A DNA stretch of 64,000 bases, taken from NCBI RefSeq assembly GCF_001314225.1, contig NZ_CP012698.1:62001-126000 (forward strand), written 5' to 3'. The position numbers and the translations under genes are program-made. Of this stretch, positions 1-8,712 are shown in pieces. The notes under the pieces were generated by a model. The model was not told where the DNA came from, made no database searches, and saw only the letters and a list, made by a program, of their open reading frames with translations. The DNA is from Microbacterium sp. No. 7. Its GTDB lineage: Bacteria > Actinomycetota > Actinomycetes > Actinomycetales > Microbacteriaceae. The stretch's first letter is position 1. The number at the start of each line of letters is the position of its first letter.

Positions 1-2
1 TC

Positions 3-887
3 GGTCAGAAGGCCGTCACCGGTGCGCTGATTGTCGCGGTCGCGTGTGGCCCGCTCGCGCTGGTCAACGCGACCATCAACGGTCGGCAGCCTCAAGCAGT
101 CGCGCAGGTCGCCGTCGACGCACCGCTGACCGCCAAGGAGCAGTCGGCAGGGGAGTACGGTGCAGCGTTCGTCGCGGCATGGCTGGGAGCAACGCGCGAG
201 AACGAAGGCACCCTCGCCACGTACATCAACCCGGCCGCGGTCGGGCAGCTGTCGGCCACCGAATGGAAGTACCGCGACCTCGCCGTGGTGTCGGTGGAGA
301 AGACGGATGAGTCGGATCTGGTGAGCGTGGTCGTCGCCGCCAACGTCGAGGAGTTCGACATGGAGAGCGAGAGCGGCGCCACCGTCTGGCCGCGCCGCTA
401 CTTCGCAGTCACCGTCCGCGTCACGGACGCAGGCCTGTCGGTGGTGGGCCTGCCCGCTCCGATCGCTGCGCCGGCGAAGGAAGACGACGCCGTGCGTCTG
501 GCGTATGGACAGACGGTGCTGCAGACCTCGAGCGCCCGGCAGACGGTCGAAGCGTTCCTCTCCGCATATCTGGCTGGCTCCGGCGAGATCAGCCGTTACG
601 TCTCGCCCGGCTCGGAGATCTCCGCGATCACCCCGGCTCCGTACATGACCATCACGGTCACCGACGTCAAGAGCGACGTCGAGCCCAGTGACACCCCCAG
701 CACGGGATCGGTGGTGCACGTCCTCGCGACAGCTGAGGTCTCGAGCGCCAGCGACCAGCGGCTGACCACGACCTACGCCCTCACGCTCACTGCGCGCGAC
801 GGGCGCTGGGAGACGACATCTGTCGATCTCGCCCCACTGGAAAGCGTCGAGCCCGGCGCCGACCCCACACCCAACCCGTCTCGATAG
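3..887 (+). CDS. TcpC-like conjugal transfer protein, 5' end outside the window
   Basis: The reading frame is open from the window edge (first full codon at base 3) to a TAG/stop at 887, about 294 residues. A hydrophobic stretch near the visible start (ALIVAVACGPLALVNA) fits a single N-terminal membrane anchor. It is followed by an Ala/Val-rich soluble region with two repeated NTF2-like-looking halves (around AAFVAAWLGA and VEAFLSAYLAG). This matches the TcpC family of VirB8-like scaffold proteins in Gram-positive conjugation machines. It is the first visible gene of a tightly packed plus-strand transfer operon. Family assignment rests on the anchor, the two-domain pattern and the context; the N-terminus is missing. 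Confidence 0.72.
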   Translation, partial: GQKAVTGALIVAVACGPLALVNATINGRQPQAVAQVAVDAPLTAKEQSAGEYGAAFVAAWLGATRENEGTLATYINPAAVGQLSATEWKYRDLAVVSVEKTDESDLVSVVVAANVEEFDMESESGATVWPRRYFAVTVRVTDAGLSVVGLPAPIAAPAKEDDAVRLAYGQTVLQTSSARQTVEAFLSAYLAGSGEISRYVSPGSEISAITPAPYMTITVTDVKSDVEPSDTPSTGSVVHVLATAEVSSASDQRLTTTYALTLTARDGRWETTSVDLAPLESVEPGADPTPNPSR

Positions 888-917
888 CCCGGGACGCACC
901 GAAAGGACAGCACTGCA

Positions 918-1190
918 ATGGCACTCTCCGAATACCTCAACAACCTCTTCTCGACGTGGACCGGCGTCTTCCAGGCGTTCGCGCTCCTGGCCTCGATCGC
1001 ACTGATCATCGCCGTGGCGATCATCAGTCGACTGGCCTGGGGCAAGATCCTCGTCACCACGTTGGTCGCCGGGTTCGTGGTTTGGGCGGTCACGCTGAAC
1101 GGCCTCGGCTGGTTCTCGCAGACCATCAACAACGAGACCAACGCCGCCCCGGCGATCACCGAGATCGTCGACTACAGCCTGGCTGCCTGA
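918..1190 (+). CDS. small two-helix membrane protein of the transfer operon
   Basis: A 90-residue protein with a good ribosome site (GAAAGGA about 9 bases before ATG). It has two hydrophobic segments (residues ~18-38 and ~45-62) separated by a short basic loop. Size, topology and position between the TcpC-like and TcpE-like genes are those of the small membrane or pilin-like subunits of actinobacterial type IV secretion loci. No specific family is recognised. It ends 3 bases before the next start, so it is almost certainly co-transcribed. Confidence 0.7.
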   Translation: MALSEYLNNLFSTWTGVFQAFALLASIALIIAVAIISRLAWGKILVTTLVAGFVVWAVTLNGLGWFSQTINNETNAAPAITEIVDYSLAA

Positions 1191-1193
1191 CCC

Positions 1194-1748
1194 ATGGCTA
1201 ACGAGGAGATCGCCCGCTTCTACACGCGGTCGCGCCGATTCCCGAAGATGATCGGTCGGATGACCGATGGGTCTCGCATCCCGGGTGGGCCGTACACGCT
1301 CACCCAGGTCGGCTTCGGTGGCGTGGCCCTCATGGGGCTGCTGATGACGCGGACCCTGTGGAGCACGGGAGCGACTCTCCTCGATCTGGCTATCACGGTC
1401 GGTGTCGCCTGGGGCGTGACCTGGCTCGTCGGGCTCATCCCGATGACGCGCCGCAACCTCGTCCTCGCCTTCGTCGGCGCGGTCGCGGCGATGTTCAAGC
1501 CGCACGGGGGGAGGTATCAGGCCCGCCCGATTCGCCTTGCGCGTCCGCACCAGGCGATCGGGTCGACCCGGATGCCGCCCCCCGTGACGGACACCCCGGA
1601 CGCCGAGCTCGAGGACGCAGCGCCCGCGCAGCCCTCGACTCTTCCCGAGCGCCGCCCTCAGCGCCCTGTCGCCAACCCCGCAGCCGAGCCGCGCGCCGCG
1701 GTCAGCGCCGTCGAGCGTCTGCTGCAGCAGGCCAAGAACACCAACTAG
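1194..1748 (+). CDS. TcpE/PrgI-like conjugation membrane protein
   Basis: A 184-residue protein. An N-terminal cytoplasmic arm with FYTRSRRFPKMIG is followed by two adjacent transmembrane helices (residues ~40-60 and ~63-80) and a long Pro/Ala/Arg-rich cytoplasmic tail. The basic arm, paired helices and location directly before a VirB4 ATPase fit TcpE/PrgI-type inner membrane components, which contact the ATPase. The tail is low complexity and probably disordered. It is followed by a ribosome site (AGGAGC) for the next gene after 11 bases. Confidence 0.7.
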   Translation: MANEEIARFYTRSRRFPKMIGRMTDGSRIPGGPYTLTQVGFGGVALMGLLMTRTLWSTGATLLDLAITVGVAWGVTWLVGLIPMTRRNLVLAFVGAVAAMFKPHGGRYQARPIRLARPHQAIGSTRMPPPVTDTPDAELEDAAPAQPSTLPERRPQRPVANPAAEPRAAVSAVERLLQQAKNTN

Positions 1749-1759
1749 GAGCACGTCTC

Positions 1760-4279
1760 ATGCGCATTCCCGCAGCCTCTTTCGCCGGACACCTGATGTG
1801 GACCCGCACCGGCACCATCTGGGCCACCTGGCGCCTGCAGGGCCTCCCGCACGGGTATGGCACCGACGAGCTCCGTCAGCTGGTGCTCGGTCAGCACCAG
1901 GCGCTCTTCCAGTCCCTCCGTGGAGAGGCGCTGCTGATCGGGCTGTGCGCGACGAGCGATCCCGTCGACATCGTCGACAAGATGCTCGCCGGCGTCGACA
2001 TCCGCCAGCACCCCGAGTGGGCCGAGGAATGCGCACTCACCCTCGACTCCCTCGAGGAGATCGCACTGGGGGAGCGCGCCTACTGGCTCTCCATCCCTCT
2101 GTCCGCCGGCAACTGGCGCACCCGCTCGCAGGCGACCTGGCGTGCCGGCCTCGAGCAGTTCCGCGAGCAGCTTGCACTTCCTCGCACCGCACCCGCCGAA
2201 TCCGAGATCGCCGCGGCGATGGCCGCCGCGCAGGAGATCGAGAACCGCATCCCCGCCGACTTCTACGCCCGCCCTGCCACCGTCGCGGAATACGTCTGGA
2301 TGGCGCTGCACTCCCAGCACCGCGGCCTGGACATCGACGGCTCCGTCCCCGAGACCGGCGACGTCGGCATCGCGGAAGTCCCCGCGACTCAGCTGCCTAC
2401 CGCGATGCCGAACCCGTGGATCGACGAAGGCGGCCAGTCCGACCTCTCCCCGGCCGAGCTCAAGCGGTTCCTGCCGTTCAACCGCCGCTACCTCAAGGTG
2501 CAGAGCCCGCACGCCGACGCCCCCAGCTACCAGATCATGCAGGCCGTCGTGGGCGGCCCGAAGGGCGGATGGCTGATGCCCGGCGTCGAGTGGATCTCCC
2601 GCGTCGAGCAGTACGAGCTCGACGTCGACTGGGCGATCCGGCTGACCGTCACCAGCGCCGACGCAGTCAAGCGCCGCAACAAGCGCGCCGAGGAGCAGCT
2701 GCTGGATCAGGTCGACCAGCAGTCGGGCACCCTCGCCATCACCGGCAGCGGATCAGATCTCGCGCAGGTCGCTGAGACCCTCTCGGCGTACCACGCCTCT
2801 CTCAACGCCAGCGACAAAGAGGTCGAGGTCCAAGCGACCGTGATCTACGCGGTCGGCGGCCCCGACCCCGCCACAGCGCAGGCTCGCGCCCGCTACATCG
2901 CTGCCGACTACAAGGCCTCCGACTTCCTCCTGGAAGCGCCCCTCGGCGGCCAGGAAGAGCTCTGGTGGGCGATGCAGCCGGGTGTGCCGACCTCCCGCAT
3001 CGTGCGCGACCTGTCCCAGATCACCACCGGCCGCGAGTTCGCGTCCGGGCTGCCCGTCGTCAGCAGCGCCCTCGGCGATGACCGCGGCATCCGTCTCGGC
3101 GACAACATCACCACCGGCCGGCACACCCCGATCCTGGTCGACCTGTTCGGCAACATCCAGGCGGACTCCTCCGGCAGCTTCGGAGTCGTCGCCGAGCTCG
3201 GCGCTGGCAAGAGCGTCCTGCTCAAGAGCGTCGCCGGCGACGTGCTCGATCGCGGCGGGCTGATTGTGGCGCTGGACCGCACCGTGGCCCGTGAGTACGC
3301 CACGTTTGCCGAGTCGCTGCCCGGAACCTCCACCCGCGTCATTGACATGCTCGAGCCGCAGTGGTCGCTGGACCCGCTGCGGGTGCTCGGCCCGCGCAAG
3401 GGCGCCCGCATGGTGCAGTCGCTGTTCTCGCTGATGCTCGGCATCCAGACCATGGACACCCGCGGCGTGCAGCTGTCAGGGCTGCTCGAGGCGGAGTACA
3501 TGGAGACGCACCAGATCACCAGCCTCGGCGCGCTCATCGAGCACCTGCGCCAGCTGGGGCAGCAGAACACGGTGGCGGCGGAACTGCTCGGCCTGATCCG
3601 CGTCGTGGCCACCAAAGACTTCGGCGCGGTTCTCTTCGACGAGTCCCTGCCGCCGCTGGATCTCAAGTCCGTCGACGCCGTCGTGTTCACCACTCACGGG
3701 CTGAGCCTGCCCGACCGCGCCGAGGTCGAGAACGAGCACCTGTTCAAGCAGATGCCCATCGAGAAGATCGTCGGCCGAGCCATGTACGCGATGCTCGCCC
3801 AGCTGACCCGCGAGGTCTGCTTCATGGACCGCCACCGCTTCGCGCTGGCGATCTTCGACGAGACCCACCACATCAGCGCCTCCCGTGACGGCCAGGCCGA
3901 ACTGCAGACGTTCTTCCGAGACGGCCGCAAGCACGCCGCCGCGGCCGCAGTCGGCTCCCACGACCCCCACGACTTCGGCGACGAGGTCACCCGAGGCCTG
4001 ATCCCCATCCGGTTCGTCATGCGCCAGCGCGACGAGACGCTCGCCAAGCGCGCCGTCGACTGGCTGGGCCTGCCCGTCTCCCCCGAGCTCGTCCGCGAGG
4101 TCATGACCAACCTGAGCCCCATCGGCCCCGACCGGAAGGTGCCGATCGAGCGCCGCGGTGAGGGAATCATGCGCGACATCCGCGGCCGCTACGGCAAGTT
4201 CCGCAAGACGCTGCCTGCTCGCCCCGACCGTCGCCAGGCGGTGCTGTCCACTCCCTCCGCCCCCGTGGAGATCTCATGA
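1760..4279 (+). CDS. VirB4-like type IV secretion ATPase
   Basis: An 839-residue protein starting at ATG 1760, which is preceded by AGGAGC. A longer upstream frame is open but would run through the preceding gene and is rejected. A Walker A motif (AELGAGKS) lies near residue 480 and a Walker B motif (ALAIFDE followed by THH) near residue 695. The N-terminal half has the mixed fold typical of VirB4/TraC/TcpF proteins. It would power pilus or channel assembly at the membrane, with the TcpE-like and VirB6-like proteins. Its stop overlaps the next start (ATGA), so translation is coupled. Confidence 0.9.
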   Translation: MRIPAASFAGHLMWTRTGTIWATWRLQGLPHGYGTDELRQLVLGQHQALFQSLRGEALLIGLCATSDPVDIVDKMLAGVDIRQHPEWAEECALTLDSLEEIALGERAYWLSIPLSAGNWRTRSQATWRAGLEQFREQLALPRTAPAESEIAAAMAAAQEIENRIPADFYARPATVAEYVWMALHSQHRGLDIDGSVPETGDVGIAEVPATQLPTAMPNPWIDEGGQSDLSPAELKRFLPFNRRYLKVQSPHADAPSYQIMQAVVGGPKGGWLMPGVEWISRVEQYELDVDWAIRLTVTSADAVKRRNKRAEEQLLDQVDQQSGTLAITGSGSDLAQVAETLSAYHASLNASDKEVEVQATVIYAVGGPDPATAQARARYIAADYKASDFLLEAPLGGQEELWWAMQPGVPTSRIVRDLSQITTGREFASGLPVVSSALGDDRGIRLGDNITTGRHTPILVDLFGNIQADSSGSFGVVAELGAGKSVLLKSVAGDVLDRGGLIVALDRTVAREYATFAESLPGTSTRVIDMLEPQWSLDPLRVLGPRKGARMVQSLFSLMLGIQTMDTRGVQLSGLLEAEYMETHQITSLGALIEHLRQLGQQNTVAAELLGLIRVVATKDFGAVLFDESLPPLDLKSVDAVVFTTHGLSLPDRAEVENEHLFKQMPIEKIVGRAMYAMLAQLTREVCFMDRHRFALAIFDETHHISASRDGQAELQTFFRDGRKHAAAAAVGSHDPHDFGDEVTRGLIPIRFVMRQRDETLAKRAVDWLGLPVSPELVREVMTNLSPIGPDRKVPIERRGEGIMRDIRGRYGKFRKTLPARPDRRQAVLSTPSAPVEIS

Positions 4280-6252
4280 TCACGTTCTACGTCGACGCCT
4301 TCCGCTCGATGAGCGGGTGGGCCTGGCGCGCCCGGGTCTGGGCGCACCAGCACCCTCGGTGGGCGAGAACCATCGCCACCGTCGCGCTCATCGGGTACTT
4401 CACCTTCATCCAGGGCCAGACCGCGCACGCGGTGAGCTTCCTCCCGGACGGCGTCGACTACATCGACAGCCACGGCAACCCGTTCTCCAAGTACGGGGTC
4501 ATCGACATCAACGCCGGCGACGTGTGGACGCCGGGCACGGTCGTCGTCAACTTCATCGTGCAGCTGCTGTGGTCGATGCAGTACTTCGCGACCGGCGTGA
4601 TCCTCTGGCTGTTCGACTTCCTCCTCAGCTTCGAGTGGGTCGCGTGGCTGGCCACCCCGTTCAACACCCTCGCGGTGTGGGTGCAGGAGCAGCTGGGCAC
4701 GGTCAACTGGATTCCGTTCGCGCTGGTGATCAGCGCCCTTGTGGGAGGAATCGCCCTCTACGTCGGGCGCGTGTCCGGCGGGCTCTGGGAAATGCTCGTC
4801 TCCGCCGTCCTGGCCGTGCTGGCCGTGGGGGTGCTCGCCAACCCGGTCGCCACACTCACCGCCAGCGGCGGTGTTCTGGATAACGCGCAGGAGTTCGGCA
4901 GCCAGCTGGCCAACTCGATCGTCGTCGATCCAGACGCGCAGAGCAGCGACGGGACGCTTGCGACCGCGGTCAACGCGACGCTGATGGACATCTTCGTGCG
5001 CATCCCGTACCAGGTGATCTCCTACGCCCAGGTGCTGCCCGACAACTGCCAGGGCATCTTCGACACCTTCATCCAGTCCGGCGAGCCCCAGTCGGCGCTG
5101 CGAGACTGCGCGCCCGAGGCGGCGAGGTTCGCGCACGACAACCCCGGCGGCATGAACATCCTCAACGCCATGGTCGCCGGCGGCGGGGTCTCCGTCATGT
5201 TCGTGTTCGGGATGGTGATCGCGGCGCTGCTGATGGTGTCGGTGGTGTTCTTCCTGGTCGCCGCGGTCAAGTCGATGCTGCTGGTGTACCTGTGCATCCT
5301 CCCGGTCAACCGCGAGCCGCTGTGGAAGGCGATCTCCGACACCTACATGGGAGCGATCAGCCTCGCGGTGATGACCGTCGTGATGGCGCTGTACCTCAAG
5401 ATGACGACCTGGATCATGGGGCAGACCGGCTTCCTCCCGCACCAGCTGCGGATGGTTCTCCTGATCATTTTCCTGATCATCGTCATCGTCCTGGTGTGGC
5501 GTGCACGTCGGGCCACCCTGCGCGCCGGCCGCGGCGTCGCGGGCCACCTGAACAAGCTCGGCCTGGGCATGAAGCCCGGCCCGAAGGACTCCAACGCCCT
5601 GCTCAAGATGAGCGCGATCGCCAGCATGGCCAACACCGCGAAGGACCTGATCAAGCGACGTCCGGCAAAACCGAGCGCCGCGGCACTGCCGGAGAAGCCC
5701 GCTGCCCCCGAGCCCGAGCCTGTGACGCTCACGCAGGTCCGCGACCCCGGCCCCGGCTCCCAGGGAGGCGCAGGAGGCGGCAGAGGCCCCTCTGGTACTC
5801 GCGGGCCCTCGGTCGGTCCCGGTGCGGCTCGTAAGGCCCTCGGCGCAGCATCCACGGCGACCTCCGTCGCGAAGGGAGCCGCCACCGTCGCGAAGGGTGC
5901 CGCCAGCGGCGGAGTCGCAGGCGCGGCCGCAGCCGGCGCCGTGGTCGTCGGCAAGAGCGTCGCCCAGAAGACCGCGAACAAGGCAACGTCGGCCGTCACC
6001 AACGCCGCCGCACGCCGGGTGGCGCCCCAGGTCGTCGACGCCGGCGAGCTCAAGGTCGTGAAGGTCGCCGAAACCCGCGCCAGCCGCATCGAGGTCGACG
6101 CGCAAGGGGTGGCCACCGCGCACCGCAAGTCCGCAACCGGGGTGCAGGACATCTCCTCGCTCCCACCCCGCCCGGCCCAGCGGCCCTCCGCCCGTTCGCT
6201 CGAGCGGCGCCGCCAGCTTGAGGCCTACCGTCCCCGGGAGCTCACGCGCTGA
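4276..6252 (+). CDS. VirB6/TrbL-like polytopic channel protein
   Basis: A 658-residue protein. A hydrophobic helix near residues 30-48 is followed by several long membrane segments (about 105-125, 150-175, 305-345, 365-385, 395-415). A soluble Ala/Pro/Gly-rich tail of about 230 residues follows. This is the VirB6/TrbL layout. Basic runs after the last helix suggest a cytoplasmic tail. The start overlaps the VirB4 stop by 4 bases and the stop overlaps the next start by one base (TGATG). Function is inferred from topology and operon position, not from a sequence motif. Confidence 0.78.
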   Translation: MITFYVDAFRSMSGWAWRARVWAHQHPRWARTIATVALIGYFTFIQGQTAHAVSFLPDGVDYIDSHGNPFSKYGVIDINAGDVWTPGTVVVNFIVQLLWSMQYFATGVILWLFDFLLSFEWVAWLATPFNTLAVWVQEQLGTVNWIPFALVISALVGGIALYVGRVSGGLWEMLVSAVLAVLAVGVLANPVATLTASGGVLDNAQEFGSQLANSIVVDPDAQSSDGTLATAVNATLMDIFVRIPYQVISYAQVLPDNCQGIFDTFIQSGEPQSALRDCAPEAARFAHDNPGGMNILNAMVAGGGVSVMFVFGMVIAALLMVSVVFFLVAAVKSMLLVYLCILPVNREPLWKAISDTYMGAISLAVMTVVMALYLKMTTWIMGQTGFLPHQLRMVLLIIFLIIVIVLVWRARRATLRAGRGVAGHLNKLGLGMKPGPKDSNALLKMSAIASMANTAKDLIKRRPAKPSAAALPEKPAAPEPEPVTLTQVRDPGPGSQGGAGGGRGPSGTRGPSVGPGAARKALGAASTATSVAKGAATVAKGAASGGVAGAAAAGAVVVGKSVAQKTANKATSAVTNAAARRVAPQVVDAGELKVVKVAETRASRIEVDAQGVATAHRKSATGVQDISSLPPRPAQRPSARSLERRRQLEAYRPRELTR

Positions 6253-7616
6253 TGACGGATCTGACAGTGGACGAGGACGAGGCCCGGTCGCCGTGGAAGC
6301 GGATCGTCGCGATCCTCTGCGTCGTCGGCCTGATCTTCGCCATGGTCGTCGGCGGGCTCCTCGCGGTGTTCATGGGCGTCATCGCTTCATCCGCCGGCGC
6401 TGTGGGATCGGATGGCGCCGGGTGCGTCCCTGCGTCGACGGCCTCCTCGGCGTCGTGGGGTGAGGCGACGTCGACGCGGCCGACCCCGCCGGCGTCGTCG
6501 AGCTCGAAGCCGCCCGCCTCGTCGACGGGCTGGGGGAGCTCGTCGGGTGAGGCGGCGCCAGCGGCCGCGGCCGCGCCCCAGTCGATGGAGATCCCCAATG
6601 GCCGCGGCGGCAAGATCACGCTGAACGAGAAGCAGATCGCGATCGCCACCCGCATCATCACGGTCGGGCGTGACCTCGGCGTCTCCGACAAGGGTCTCAA
6701 GATCGCTCTGATGACGGCGTTGCAGGAGTCCGTGCTGCGGATGTACGCGAACTCCTCCGTCCCCGAGTCCCTCAACTACCCCCACGATGCGGTCGGCAGC
6801 GACCACGACAGCGTCAACCCGTTCCAGCAGCGCGTGTCGGGGTGGGGGACCGTCGCGGAGCTCATGAATCTCGACCACTCCATCAAGGCGTTCTTCGGTG
6901 GCCCCACCGGCCCCAACGGGGGCTCCCCGCGCGGCCTGCTCGACATCAGCGGCTGGGAGAACATGGCGCCAGGCGTTGCGGCTCAGCGGGTGCAGGTCAG
7001 CGCCTTCCCCGACGCCTACGACAAGTGGGAGCCCGCGGCCGAGCAGCTGATCACCACCCTTGGCGAGGGCGTCATCGGCGGAGGCTGCAGCGGCAGCATC
7101 GACGGCGAGATCCAGCTGCCCCTGCGCTCCGACTACAACATGACCAGCGGTTACGGACCCCGCAGCGCCGGCGTCCCCGGCGCCTCCACCTGGCACGCCG
7201 CCATCGACCTGCAGCGGTGGCCCAACCCCTGCGGCGACCCTGTCTACGCGATCCTGCCCGGCAAGGTCGTCCTCTCGAGCGCCCTGTGGCTGTCGATCGA
7301 GCACGCAGACGGGTACGTGGTCTCCTACCTGCACATGTACAAGTCGCAGCGCCTGGTCGACGTCGGCGACATCGTCGAAGCCGGCCAGCAGATCGGCGTC
7401 GTGGGCAACGTCCCCCCTTCCGGCGGCTGCCACCTTGATCTGCGGATCAACGTCGCCAACAACACCAACCCCGAGGTCGCGAAGCTGATCCTCTCCCAGA
7501 ACGACACCCGCCTGCCGCGGCCGGCGACGCTTCCCGAGCACCAGAACTTCGTCAACCCGGAGGACTTCTTCGAACTCTGGGGCGTAGACCTCTGCCCGGT
7601 CGGGTCGTGCCAGTAG
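6252..7616 (+). CDS. cell-wall hydrolase of the transfer apparatus: lysozyme-like domain plus M23-like domain
   Basis: A 454-residue bitopic protein. One membrane helix (residues ~17-43) precedes a Ser/Pro/Ala-rich linker. A lysozyme-like domain follows (around ALMTALQES, with the candidate catalytic Glu, to about residue 260), then a C-terminal M23/LytM-like domain. The first M23 zinc motif is present as HAAID (HxxxD). The usual second motif HxH reads HLD, so one zinc ligand is changed to Asp. Such two-domain enzymes open the peptidoglycan locally for the conjugation channel. It is the last gene of the compact operon. The M23 domain may be weakly active or structural. Confidence 0.85.
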   Translation: MTDLTVDEDEARSPWKRIVAILCVVGLIFAMVVGGLLAVFMGVIASSAGAVGSDGAGCVPASTASSASWGEATSTRPTPPASSSSKPPASSTGWGSSSGEAAPAAAAAPQSMEIPNGRGGKITLNEKQIAIATRIITVGRDLGVSDKGLKIALMTALQESVLRMYANSSVPESLNYPHDAVGSDHDSVNPFQQRVSGWGTVAELMNLDHSIKAFFGGPTGPNGGSPRGLLDISGWENMAPGVAAQRVQVSAFPDAYDKWEPAAEQLITTLGEGVIGGGCSGSIDGEIQLPLRSDYNMTSGYGPRSAGVPGASTWHAAIDLQRWPNPCGDPVYAILPGKVVLSSALWLSIEHADGYVVSYLHMYKSQRLVDVGDIVEAGQQIGVVGNVPPSGGCHLDLRINVANNTNPEVAKLILSQNDTRLPRPATLPEHQNFVNPEDFFELWGVDLCPVGSCQ

Positions 7617-7650
7617 CAGGCGGCTGAGGCCCTGACGTCTGGATAACCGG

Positions 7651-7672
7651 CGGGTAGGCTACCGACTACCCG
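7651..7672. promoter_or_regulatory. inverted repeat upstream of the duplicated RHH-like gene
   Basis: CGGGTAG at 7651-7657 is answered by CTACCCG at 7666-7672, a perfect 7-bp inverted repeat with an 8-base spacer that contains a further GGCTACC echo. It lies about 45 bases before the GTG start of the gene at 7715. That is where an autoregulating DNA-binding protein or a centromere-binding protein would sit. The role is inferred from position only. Confidence 0.4.
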
Positions 7673-7714
7673 AACACCCGCGGGCTCTGCCCGACCATTT
7701 CCAGACGGTGATGT

Positions 7715-8296
7715 GTGACCGATCGAGACGCTCCCCACGTCGACGATCAGGCAGTATCCGGTCCCGCTGCGCGCACTACAGCAACCGGATACCGATCTGT
7801 TTCGTACTACCTCCCGGCAGCGCTGCATGCGCGACTCAAGGCCGCCTGGTGGGCTACCCGCGACTGCCCGGACGGAGCGCCGACGCTCTCGGCGCTCGTG
7901 GAGGGGATCTTCCTCGAGTACGTCACGAGGGCTGAGCTCGAGCACAACGACGGCCAGCCGTTCCCGCCAGCACCCCGGGGTGCGCAGGGGCCGCGGGGTA
8001 CCGCGTCGGAGGGGCACAGGCTCGTGGCGTACTACCTCCCTGCTGACCTGCATGCGCGACTCAAGGCCACCTGGTGGGCGCTGCGCGACGCCCGCACGCC
8101 GGCACTGTCATCGGTAGTCGAGACGCTGTTCGTCGACTCGGCCGCGACCCTCGAGCAGCGGCACAACCACGACGCCCCGTTCCCGCTGGCACCGGACTCT
8201 GCGCGTGGCGTCAACCGGGCCGCCGCAGTGCGGCAGGGGGAGTGGATGCGGCGCGAGTGGGAGAACCGTCGCGGCGAGAGCTCCGCTCAGGGCTGA
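7715..8296 (+). CDS. internally duplicated RHH-like (ParB C-terminal-like) DNA-binding protein
   Basis: A 193-residue protein starting with GTG. Two copies of the same ~60-residue unit are visible: residues ~26-82 (YYLPAALHARLKAAWWATRD ... NDGQPFPPAP) and ~101-157 (YYLPADLHARLKATWWALRD ... HDAPFPLAP). The pattern is that of the short ribbon-helix-helix domains at the C-terminus of actinobacterial plasmid ParB-like centromere-binding proteins, which normally occur once per chain and dimerise. A basic tail follows. A candidate operator precedes it. It could act in partition, transfer regulation or oriT binding; the family call is from memory of the motif. Confidence 0.6.
   Translation: MTDRDAPHVDDQAVSGPAARTTATGYRSVSYYLPAALHARLKAAWWATRDCPDGAPTLSALVEGIFLEYVTRAELEHNDGQPFPPAPRGAQGPRGTASEGHRLVAYYLPADLHARLKATWWALRDARTPALSSVVETLFVDSAATLEQRHNHDAPFPLAPDSARGVNRAAAVRQGEWMRREWENRRGESSAQG
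7804..8079 (+). repeat. direct DNA repeat inside the RHH-like gene
   Basis: The two units encoding the YYLP...LHARLKA segments share near-identical DNA. For example CTGCATGCGCGACTCAAGG occurs in both, followed by CC(G/A)CCTGGTGGGC. The units are about 225 bases (75 codons) apart. Such conservation at third positions suggests a fairly recent tandem duplication rather than ancient domain pairing. Confidence 0.75.
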
Positions 8297-8712
8297 GGCG
8301 TCACCCGGCTGTCGATGGCTGCAGCCAGGTCCGCGCGAGCGTATGGCGGGGATGTGCGGCCCGGGTCGCCGCCGAGAGAGTGCAGCTGATGCGGTGATGC
8401 TGCGGGGATATTGCGGGCTGGATATTTCTTACGGCGGTGGGGGTTTGCCCCGCTCCGCTTCCGACTTCGCTTCAGCTACGCGGGGCAAGCCTACCACTGG
8501 TGTCAAGCGCCATGGTGGCGACGTTATTGCGCCGATGTGCGGGAAAGTGCTGCAGAAGTACGCCCGCAATACCTCCGGACACATCCCGAAAGGGTGAGCG
8601 ACGGGGTGGTCGCGGCGAGTAGATCCAGATCCCCGTGTCCGCGAAGCCAGGTTCAGGGGGCCTATATGACGCAGAGGGCCGCGATCGGCGCGGCCTGGTC
8701 AGGAGGCATCCG
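8297..8712. other. 416-bp non-coding stretch with an oriT-like inverted repeat
   Basis: No convincing gene is seen; the open frames here have no ribosome sites and atypical composition. The stretch separates the RHH-like gene from the coupling protein. It holds a long imperfect inverted repeat: GTTTGCCCCGC at 8443-8453 and GCGGGGCAAGC at 8480-8490 (10 of 11 pairs). This extends outward as GTGGGG (from 8437) against CTACCAC (to 8497). Directly repeated CGCTTC motifs lie in the 26-base loop. A strong AGGAGG at 8701-8706 serves the next gene. An origin of transfer would fit this position next to the coupling protein, but no nick site can be proved by eye. Confidence 0.45.

Noticed and set aside
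1358..1759. Upstream extension of the VirB4 frame
   Set aside because: It overlaps the TcpE-like gene completely, whereas ATG 1760 has a ribosome site and gives the family-like start.
4189..6123. Long minus-strand frame antisense to the VirB6-like gene, and similar ones at 8662-10344 and 18944-19285
   Set aside because: High-GC shadow frames: no ribosome sites, Arg/His/Gly-rich nonsense composition, fully covered by well-supported genes on the other strand.
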